A stretch of 64,000 nucleotides of DNA from Stachybotrys elegans (taxonomy: Eukaryota > Ascomycota > Sordariomycetes > Hypocreales > Stachybotryaceae). The translations under genes and the position numbers were made by a program. The notes beneath the pieces are model-generated. The model was not told the DNA's origin, searched no databases, and saw only the letters and a list, made by a program, of their open reading frames with translations. This document shows, in pieces, positions 55,996 through 64,000 of the stretch; position 1 is the first letter of the stretch, and the number at the start of each line of letters is the position of its first letter. The stretch lies in NCBI GenBank assembly GCA_020746835.1, contig JAGPNK010000018.1:248001-312000 (forward strand), given 5' to 3'.

Positions 55996-57190
55996 ATGGC
56001 TACCACAACGACGACCACCGCCCCTGAGACTTACAGGCTCGAGCTCATGTCAGCCAATGGCACGGTATTTCGAGATGTGCTTCGAACGCCACCGCGCGAC
56101 TGCGACCGCTCCGAGATCCCCATGATTGATCTGTCTCATCTCAGGGGAACCGCAGAGCAACGTCGCGCCCTGTCGCAGACCTTCCGCGACGCGGCCGAGA
56201 ACACGGGCTTCTTCTACATCAAGAACCACGGCATCCCCAGGGAAACCGTCCAGGCCGCTTTTAAGCAAGCGCAGACCTTCTTCACCCAGCCCGTCGAGTT
56301 GAAGTCGCTGGTGGCGCAGAGCAAGTCCAAGCACTTCAATGGCTGGGCAGAGCGACACGCTACCCGCATCAACCCCAGGGAAGCCAGGGACCGCCGGGAA
56401 GGCTTCACCTTCCGCTACAACCCTCGGTACGACCCTGAGACCAAGGATCTGGATGCTATTCCCGAAGAAGTTAAGCCGTGGCTGCGTGGAGAAGAGATGG
56501 TATGGGACGGAACAAGCCACATCCCCAAGTTCAAGGAAGAGATGCTTGAGTACTGGCGCTCCTGTCTTACCCTTGCCCGGGACATGATTCAGATATTCGC
56601 CATGGCATTGGATTGCCCTGAGGACTACTTCAACAGCGTCACCTCTTACCCTGGAAGGTACATCATCCACCTCCAAGTCAAAGCCTTTGCTAACGAAGCC
56701 ATAGCGATGGTGTTTTCAACTACTATCCAAAGAACGAGACCCAGCAGGAGTCCGAAATGGACCCAGGTCTTGGTGCTCACACCGATCTGCAATGCTTTAC
56801 CCTCCTCTGGCAGGACAATGTCGGCGGTCTCCAGGTCCTGACCAAGGAGGGACAGTGGGTAAATGTTCCGCCCATCGAGGATACCTTTGTTGTGAACATT
56901 GGCGACTACCTCATGCGCCTATCCAACGATCGCTTCAAGTCCACAGTCCACCGAGTGTACAGCCAGGCCACAGTGGACCGCTACTCGATGCCCTTCTTCT
57001 TTGGCTTCAACTTTAACGAGAAGTGTTCCGTCTTGCCCACGTGCGTCGACGAGAACAACCCGCCCAAATACGAGCCCATTAGCTGTGGAGAGGTCAGTCA
57101 AATCACTGCAAGTTGCTTTCAAATACTAATACTGGGTAGTGGTGTCGTTTGAGAATCTCAAAGACATACGAAGCGAGCAAGGAAAATTAA
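55996..57190 (+). CDS. 2-oxoglutarate/Fe(II) dioxygenase (isopenicillin-N-synthase-like)
   Basis: Three exons (55996-56657, 56705-57092, 57140-57190) give 366 aa. The N-terminal DIOX_N domain (IPMIDLSHL, GFFYIKNHGIP) is followed by the jelly-roll core. The iron ligands are His and Asp in GAHTDLQ and His in STVHRVYS; the 2-oxoglutarate-binding pair is in DRYSMPFF. Enzymes of this type include thymine and xanthine dioxygenases as well as metabolite-tailoring enzymes. The divergent NCS1 permease makes a nucleobase substrate attractive, but that is inference. The short last exon adds 16 residues and fits the family's C-terminal helix. Confidence 0.92.
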
Positions 57191-57290
57191 ACGACTTATG
57201 AGATTCAGGCCATAGGCAGGGTCACGGAATAGAATGTACTAATATGCTTCGAATATATCTTCATCTATGCCTTTCAAGCTTAAAAGAATT

Positions 57291-59544
57291 CTAATCTAGA
57301 TATTGTCCACCAAAAAATCCCATCATGCTAGGCAAAATATTCTCTACCTCTGCTCCATAGGATAGAAATGCCGTCTGCGACCAGATTGACGAATCCTCTG
57401 CCAAGCCCTCCGCAGCCCCCGTTGAACCTTCCATAGATACAGGCGACGGTTGGATCGGACCAGCATGTGTTGGGAGCTTTCTCACAAGCCTGGAGTTTCT
57501 GGTTATCGGTAGAGCAACAGATGCAGGATCGTTCTGAGCCACTCTCTCTGTTAGTATGGCCTGCCCTAAACCGCTGAATTTGGCCGCCCAGGGCTTTCCT
57601 GGAATGCTTGAGCACCACTGGTCGACCTTGGCAAGGAGTGAAGAACATTGCTCAGCAGAAACCTCTGGCAAAGAAGCGTGGTAGTGGGCAAGCATGATGG
57701 AGCTGTAAACAATGCAGAGACACCGATTCGTACCCAGACTGCGCGTTGATGTGTCTGGCATGGTAGAGAATGTCTGCAGCACCGCCAACGAGTATTTTGC
57801 CGCGCTTCTTCGATGATGCTGTCTAGTTTCGCTCTGGTGCGCGCTGGGGTGGGTATCAGCCTGGGGCGTCGAGCTCTGAAGAAATGTATCGGAAGACAGC
57901 TCCTCTCCCAAGTTTTCGAGAGATCGGATGACAAGTGTAAGACAAGCCATGTTGTAGCTAATGAGCAGCATCGAGGCCGTTGGCAGAGCTTTAACGGTGA
58001 GATTAGCATTGAACTGGCAGAGGAGATTGAAGCCTACCAAGAAGATGACACCATTTCTGCTTCCAGGCATCAAAATTGAGACATTCACCACGCGAGGTCA
58101 GTGTCGGCCGGTTCCCCATATTCTGCAGCAGAGTAGAATAGAGAAGGATTTCGGCAAGCCTCATCTCATCTTGGATGGTCGCATCGGAGTAGCTAAGTAG
58201 GAGGTGGCATTGGCTGATGTAAGTGTCGGGAATGATGGATGGTCTTGCGGTAGTAGCCGACCATCTTAAATATGTTAGAATCGTTGTCTCGTCGGTCCAT
58301 AATCACTTACTGAAGGTGACTGAGGCAGATGGCCGACCAGAGACATGTAGCTGCACGGTCATTGGGATGGGACTGCCCTTGTTTGATACGGTTCATGATG
58401 TCGGTAAAGTCAATGCTCAGCATTGCTTGCTTAACGCAGTAGCCAGTAAGCATCCAGCTATCGACGTAGTCATTCTCACTCTTCAAGCAGGTTAGCCGAT
58501 GTGATCCATTGGGGTGTTGATGGGCCATACCCCAAAAGGCGTCATGTGGTTGTCTGTCAGGATAAAGAGAGCCTGTATATCTTCCAAAGCCAGTGAGGAT
58601 GAGAGGAGCACCTGGCCTAGGCACATCCTGACGCGCTTATAAACGGCTTGGTGCACATTCCGTTCGACTGTCGAGCTGCACAATGCCATGGCGTTGAGGC
58701 AGCAGGCGCTGTGAAGAAAAGGCGAGATGGCTCTGATGTCCTCGCCGGACGGCATTGGGCCGACGCTGACGAGATGAAAGGCATGCCGTTGCAGTTGGAA
58801 GAATCTGGCCTCGTCAGCACATCAACATGACTCATCGGGATTTCATCTCACAATAGAATCAGCTCATTGGCAGTAGAGGGATCAAGTATTTGGTTGTCCA
58901 CTAGGTCGGCCTCTAGCAGCTTGAGCGGCTGTCTAGGCTCGCCCGTATATCGACGACCGATTTCGCGGACGACGGCAACAGGGGCCGAGCTGCTGGCATG
59001 GTGAGCTATGTCGTGGATCTTGTGGTATGCAGAATCATGCGGGGACTCTTCTGAGCCCGAAGAGCTATTTGTCGATAAGCCGTCCTGCTTTCGTCGAACT
59101 CCACCCGATATATGTGCAGAGTTGATGTCATCCAAGAGGCTTTGGACTTGAGCGAGCGATTCCTCCAACGTTGCCAATCTGTGGAGGTCAGCTACGCGAT
59201 ACAATGCTCAACATGGGGGCTGCACCTTTGTTCCACGTTCTGCGGGAGGCTCGGCTCTACTGGAGGGGATGTAATCTGCGTCTCACTGGCCAAGGAGCAC
59301 GGTATTCTGGCATTCTACAGTTAGCAGGCAGATGGACGGGATCCCTCTGGGCACCCAACCGTAGCGCTTTGCAGCGATGACAGGACTTGTTATTCGCCTC
59401 AAACTCGCACTTGCACTTCAATCTTTGACAGGAAAGACAGGAAAACACCCTCCGGCGACGCTTCTTTGCGGGGCCATCTCCTGCGCTGTGGGGGGTCGCA
59501 GATTCTGGTCGCTCGACAGGCGTCTTTGAGCCATCTTTCTCCAT
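57291..59544 (-). CDS. Zn2Cys6 transcription factor with Fungal_trans domain
   Basis: Seven exons on the minus strand (59544-59360, 59306-59226, 59178-58852, 58804-58531, 58480-58311, 58264-58038, 57988-57291) give 653 aa. A basic stretch (KKRRRR) precedes the cluster CX2CX6CX8CX2CX6C at about residues 36-66; the sixth cysteine is restored only by the chosen first acceptor. A leucine-containing linker (LATLEESLAQVQSLL) suggests dimerisation. The Fungal_trans domain covers about residues 200-450. The gene is convergent with the dioxygenase (100 bp between stops) and may regulate the permease-dioxygenase pair. Splice choices were constrained by frame and family, and every junction keeps phase. 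Confidence 0.88.
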
Positions 59545-59933
59545 CGACAGCTGAATGCTCTGGGCCGACTCCCTTGGTGTCGAGCGGAGAGCTGAGGTGA
59601 CTGGATTGATGTTGTGAGAAGGAATGGCTGGGTTTCAAGAAAAAAATATCAGGGGTTGTTCAGCAGGCTCGAGGCTAGATGTGTGGGGAAGATAAGAATC
59701 CATCCCTCGGCTTTGGCACTTAAAGCTCTCTATTCCCACCCTGTCCTAGTGTCATGACGGAGACTGATGGATGCCGACGAGGTTGTCTGCGACTATGCTG
59801 CCAATCACTGATATATGTTTTGACTCGTTTCCAAGAGAGCAATTTGTGATTCGTTGCTACTGAAAAAGAAAGAAACCCACCGAACCAGAGTTGTGCAGTC
59901 TGTGATGCTGTCTAATGCAACTTATCGTGCACG
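59545..59933. other. Intergenic: regulator promoter
   Basis: 389 bp between two minus-strand genes. No feature recognised. Confidence 0.45.
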
Positions 59934-61946
59934 TTACGCCATCATCTCCTCCCTCCTCCTCGCCTGGTCAAGGAGCTTGCTGACCTCGTCGTGAAAGAAG
60001 AGGTCTCGGAGCTGCGTTGAATAGAGCGCGCAGAATCGATGATTGGGATCCTTCTCGCCATGCAGCTCAAACTTCTTGGCAGCCGGCGTCTCGGCCAGGT
60101 TGCCTCCCTTCATACACGCCGCGCAGATGCGCAACCCCCTCCATCCCCACCACCGCTTGTTCTTGCCCTGGGCCATGCCGCCTTGCTGGCAGCCGGGCAT
60201 CCTCGTGTACTTTGCGACCGAGTTCTCCAGGTGCGTCAGGTCGCCCACGATCAGCGTCTCCTGCAGAAGCTGCTGGTGTCGTCGGAAGAATGGGTGGTAT
60301 GAATTCATCCAGCAGGCGAAAGCCGTCCGCTTCCCAACGTCTCGCTTCGGTACAAAGTAAGCTTCGCCACCGAGCGGTTTGATCTTGGAGTGATAGCAGC
60401 CGCTACAAATGCCGTAGCCCTGGGGGCTGCTCAGAGTCGTATACCATTTCAGACCAGTGGTGCCTTGGGCATAGCATCGTCGGTCCGTTCCGTGAAGAAC
60501 ACGCATGACTTCGGTGCGGCTGTGCTCGACTTCCGAAGTCTCTGGTACCTGGTTCTCTTTGAGGCTCCCCATGCACAGAGTCCGACCCGTCGGTTTCCCG
60601 GTCAGCGAAAAGTGCTGTTCCTTGTCGGTCTTGTAGGCGTGGTCGAAGAAGCATGCTCCGCAGATGTACAGGTCCTTGGTGACCTCGGCCTTGGTATACT
60701 TGTACCACCATTGGGGCCCAGTGTCGCGATCCCATGCTCTCTGGTCTGGGCAAGTAGACAGGCCGATACGGATCCGCATCGCGTCGACAAAATAGTCCCA
60801 GTTGTCATCCTTGAGAAGCTCGTCGACCATGCGAATCATGTACGGCAGGGAGCCGTGGCAAATCGAGGGGACGGTTGTGTCGACAGATGACAGGTATTTC
60901 GAGAATCCCGTTCCTCCGAACAACCGCCGGCGGCATTCCTGACATATCCTCATGTCGGGAATAGCTGGAATCGAGTACCAGACAACATTGCTGCGCGGGT
61001 GGGTGTGGCCAGGACAAGGCTTGGCCACCTTTTTCTTCTGCATGACCTTGAGAAAGGAGAGGAACTCGTCGGCGGTGTGCACCTTGCTCCACCGCTTGTC
61101 CATGTAGGGGATGGCACCCAAGTGACACCGTAGAGGTGAGCCCGTGCTGGGGGTATACTTGACAAACTCGCGCCTCCATTGATGGGTGGCGTAGATGCGG
61201 TCAATGTAGCAGCGGCCGCATATTACAAAATGCGGTGCCGAGGGGTGGATGACCCAGTCCACCGGAACCGAGATGGCCTCCGTCACACATCTCTCGGTAG
61301 GTGATATGCCAGATGGATGGAGAGGTGATTCCCGCTCGATTTCAATCGGAGGGGGTATGACGGCGTCGGCAATCTCCTGATATGGTGGTGGGCCAGGCTC
61401 CGGGTCATCTCCAAACGGGTTGTCTCTGTTGAGGTCGCCTGCATCCTTTGTGTCCTTTGATGGCTTGGTGTCCTTTGTGTCCTTGGTGTCTTTTCTGTCG
61501 CTCGACTCTCTGGCCTCGCGAAATTCCCAGGATTCTCTCGTCTCCCTCGACCCTCTGCGTTCTCTGGCTTCGCGGTATTCCCACGAGTCCCTGTCTCTGG
61601 GTTCACGATATTCCCGAGATTCCCTAGCCTCCTTATCTCTGGGCTCACGATACTCTCGAGATTCCCGCGCCTCCCGAGCCTCCCGCGCCTCTCGTAGCTC
61701 CCGCGCCTCTCGTAGCTCCCGCGCCTCTCGGGACTCGCGGGATTCCCGGGCCTCTCGTGTGGCGTTGTATGTGCTCCTGCTGGGCTCTCTGACGCTCCGG
61801 CCCCCTTCCCTTGTCGTCGCCCGGGGTTCCCTCACATCCCCCTGATCCTTGTTGTCCTTGGTGTCCCTGCCGTGGGATGATTGCAGGTGTTGGTCTTCGC
61901 GCTTCGTTCCTCTGATGTCGGCAAGCAGGGTGACGAGCTGTTCCAT
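59934..61946 (-). CDS. Unrecognised protein: Arg-Glu repeats plus five four-Cys modules
   Basis: A single exon of 670 aa with no family I can name. Residues about 63-150 are a charged repeat of REAR/RESRE units, probably a long single helix or a disordered stretch. A DTK-rich segment and a PPPY motif near 187-190 follow. From about residue 220 to 640 there are five tandem modules of roughly 90 residues. Each has a Cys, a Trp some 10-14 residues later, a CxxC (CGRC, CQEC, CGAC, CSGC, CAAC) and a closing Cys about 25-28 residues after that. The regular four-Cys spacing suggests one zinc ion per module; this is inference. No signal peptide or membrane segment is visible. Confidence 0.85.
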   Translation of the reverse strand: MEQLVTLLADIRGTKREDQHLQSSHGRDTKDNKDQGDVREPRATTREGGRSVREPSRSTYNATREARESRESREARELREARELREAREAREARESREYREPRDKEARESREYREPRDRDSWEYREARERRGSRETRESWEFREARESSDRKDTKDTKDTKPSKDTKDAGDLNRDNPFGDDPEPGPPPYQEIADAVIPPPIEIERESPLHPSGISPTERCVTEAISVPVDWVIHPSAPHFVICGRCYIDRIYATHQWRREFVKYTPSTGSPLRCHLGAIPYMDKRWSKVHTADEFLSFLKVMQKKKVAKPCPGHTHPRSNVVWYSIPAIPDMRICQECRRRLFGGTGFSKYLSSVDTTVPSICHGSLPYMIRMVDELLKDDNWDYFVDAMRIRIGLSTCPDQRAWDRDTGPQWWYKYTKAEVTKDLYICGACFFDHAYKTDKEQHFSLTGKPTGRTLCMGSLKENQVPETSEVEHSRTEVMRVLHGTDRRCYAQGTTGLKWYTTLSSPQGYGICSGCYHSKIKPLGGEAYFVPKRDVGKRTAFACWMNSYHPFFRRHQQLLQETLIVGDLTHLENSVAKYTRMPGCQQGGMAQGKNKRWWGWRGLRICAACMKGGNLAETPAAKKFELHGEKDPNHRFCALYSTQLRDLFFHDEVSKLLDQARRREEMMA
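61497..61760 (-). repeat. Arg-Glu coding repeat tract
   Basis: Imperfect 9- and 12-bp units encoding REA/RES/RELREA repeats within the coding sequence. Several units are near-identical at DNA level, so the tract may vary in length between strains. Confidence 0.8.
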
Positions 61947-62752
61947 GACGGGTGATGGCTGGCAATAAGTTGGGAGGCCAAACGGGAGGGGAGAGGCAGG
62001 AGGTAAGTGAAAGTCCCCAGTGAGTCAGGCTTTGTTTTATTTATTCCGAGGTTGGTGGATTGCCCATGGCCAATAACCAACCGCCTCAGTCGGTGGGGAC
62101 ACGAAGCTATAGCCAGCGATTGGCTCGCTCGAAAAAGCGGTCTGTTGTTGCATTCGAACAGGTTGTCAGTTAGGCTTCGGGTGGATCTTTGTCATCTGCC
62201 TTGGGCACCTACCATGATCCCCATACAACGCTTGTCTGGCGTGGCGCTGCGTACACGAGGCTGCCAAGCGCACCGCACGCCTCACCCACCAATCCCCGTG
62301 GTCAAATCATCTGCACACTTATCTCATTCTTGAGGCTTTTCCGGTTTTCGCTCCCTACTCTAAATCGTTGGTCACCAGGCTCACCACGAGTCTGGAATTA
62401 TCACATGATGCATCACGTTCGTCTGACGTGTCAAAAAGGACAAAAAAGAACGAGAGGAAAAATGACGAGTAAAGTTTGAAAAAGATGCAATTGTTGCATG
62501 CATTTCACAAATGCCCGTATATGTGCATGGCAAAAATACTTTTCAATGTTGATGTATTACACCCTCTGCGATAGACTATGTAACAGGAGAAAGGATGTAG
62601 ATACAAAACTTTAAGACACTCTTTGACAATATACAAGGCAATCCAACATGTACAAGGTTAGAAAACTATGTCCGACGGAACGACAAAGGAAACCAGGAAG
62701 CTGCATGGCAAGGCCATTGACGGATCATTGAGCAGATCGTTGAACAGACCAC
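61947..62752. other. Intergenic, no gene seen
   Basis: 806 bp between two minus-strand genes. Contains the promoter of the four-Cys module gene and the 3' region of the multicopper oxidase. Confidence 0.45.
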
Positions 62753-64000
62753 TTAGTTGGACTCGGCCTCGGCGTTTTCGTAAGGGCGGAAGCTGGTCAT
62801 GAACTGGATGCGCTCAATGATTTCGTCCTCGGTGAATTGTCCGCTGCGAGTAGAGAAATCGCTGGCTCCCATGGGCTTGGAACGCCACTCAGCCTCCATG
62901 GGGTCAATGTAGGTGGTTTGGTTGTATCCAAGCTCGGGAAGAACGGTTGTGTTGAAGGCCGCCATCATGTCGTCGTCCTCATGGATCAGGTTGTGGCAGT
63001 GGAACATGTACACACCGGCCCAAGGGGCATAGTGAGCCTCAACAACCGCGGTTTCGTCCTTAGCCAGCCACACAACATCCTTGAGGCCTGCAGTTTCGTA
63101 TTCCTCAACACGGCCGCTTGATCGGGAGACGATGCGCATATCGATCAAGTGTATATGAATTGGATGCGACCAAAAAGGAGAGGTGTTGGAGAGTTCCCAG
63201 CGCTCGACGGTTCCGACGGACACATTTGCGAGCAATCTATTGACCGGGTCGCTGAAGCCCACACCGTTGCTAGAGCCAATATCAGTATATGCCTGCAAAA
63301 AGAAGGAAAGAATGGTATTACATAGTCCATTGGTTGTTTGTACGGGCGAAGAGGAAGCTGTGGGTTGGGTCTGCGGTCGTGGGGGTTGGGAAGGGGACCT
63401 CGCGGAGGGTCTCGGGGAGCACGGAGTTATCGGCGGCGGAGGTTTCGGCAGCAACATTAAAGCGCATGATCTTGTCCATGTTCTCAAAAGAAATCTCGGT
63501 ACCAAGATTGCTGATAGAAGGCACGTTGCGCAGATCGATGGTCTGACCGGTGAATTCGGTGAAGTCGAACACAATCTCCCATCGCTCAGCCAGGGCAGCG
63601 CGCTATAACTTAAATCAGCAATGACCCACAGTTCATGCGATCAGAGACTTACCAGATCAGACGTCTCTACGGGTCGCTCGAGGAGCCCAGCGTCAGATGC
63701 GATGACGTGGAAGGGAATCTTGGAGTCCTCGTCTCCAGTGGACTCGGTAAAGTAGAGACCGAAGTTGCGGGAGATGGCGGCATTCAGGAAGCGGAAACGG
63801 TACTTGCGAGGCTCAACATCCATGAAAGGCCATGGAATGCCGTTCTGGGCGAAATATTAGCACATTTTATACATGATAGAGGAGGGGTTTTTTGGAGGAG
63901 GGAGTACATACCACGTGAGGAACATCACCATACCAGGCACCAGCGACTGTTCCGAAATCGAACAGTGTGCCGTCCTCGTTGTACTGCTTGGAGGAAAGGA
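62753..64000 (-). CDS. Multicopper oxidase (bilirubin-oxidase/laccase-like), 5' end outside window
   Basis: Four exons are visible on the minus strand (64000-63912, 63844-63653, 63602-63322, 63269-62753), about 359 codons of the C-terminal two thirds. Domain 2 includes PRKYRFRFLNAA and RWEIVFDF. The last domain carries copper ligands in HPIHIHLI (T3/T1 region) and MFHCHNLIHEDDDMM (the HCH of the T1/T3 bridge). The residue ten after the T1 cysteine is Met, consistent with a bilirubin-oxidase-like axial ligand. The acceptor at 63269 restores the W-T-I-N-G motif. The N-terminus, with any signal peptide and the first two copper-binding histidine pairs, lies beyond 64000. Confidence 0.93.

Noticed and set aside
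1..64000. CRISPR arrays, bacterial-type operons, riboswitches
   Set aside because: Nothing of this kind is seen. The intron structure shows eukaryotic nuclear DNA.

Overview
The window reads as nuclear DNA of a filamentous ascomycete. Most genes are split by short (about 45-95 bp) GT-AG introns with CTAAC-like branch sites. Families typical of Pezizomycotina dominate: Zn2Cys6 regulators, GMC and berberine-bridge flavoenzymes, a CVNH lectin and a secreted tyrosinase. Two AT-rich transposon relics look mutated by repeat-induced point mutation (RIP). A Sordariomycete, perhaps of the Hypocreales, is my best guess; that is an inference, not a measurement.

Layout. 1-2646 is the end of a decayed Mutator-like (MULE) transposon. 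3.0-14.1 kb holds a hydantoinase/oxoprolinase-DUF917 fusion, an aldehyde dehydrogenase, a Zn2Cys6 regulator and an ABCG half-transporter, which may form a catabolic or detoxification neighbourhood. 14.8-25.5 kb holds a small six-Cys secreted protein with a Kex2-type propeptide, an amino-acid permease, and then genes of more conserved type on the minus strand: a MutY adenine glycosylase, a P-loop ATPase, a CCCH zinc-finger protein with an apparent one-base frameshift, and a nitronate monooxygenase. A tRNA-Gln(UUG) lies at 26.45 kb, followed by a GMC oxidoreductase. A full-length second MULE copy (28852-31955, inverted relative to the first, with a 9-bp target duplication) sits directly upstream of the GMC gene.

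From 32.3 to 53.6 kb is an accessory region: pectin methylesterase, NmrA/isoflavone-reductase-like protein, a C2H2 + Zn2Cys6 regulator, a berberine-bridge-type oxidase, a P450, two SDRs, a CVNH lectin with an acidic tail, a secreted ThuA protein, a cyclic phosphodiesterase and a tyrosinase. It resembles a set of tailoring genes for a secondary metabolite, but no PKS, NRPS or terpene synthase is present in the window.

53.7-59.5 kb has an NCS1 nucleobase permease divergent from a 2-oxoglutarate dioxygenase, with a Zn2Cys6 regulator beyond it; this could be a nucleobase uptake and oxidation unit. 59.9-61.9 kb encodes an unfamiliar protein with an Arg-Glu repeat block and five tandem four-Cys modules. 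The window ends inside a multicopper oxidase on the minus strand.

Exon structures were built by hand from splice signals, reading frame and family resemblance. Every complete multi-exon model sums to a multiple of three. No database search was run.
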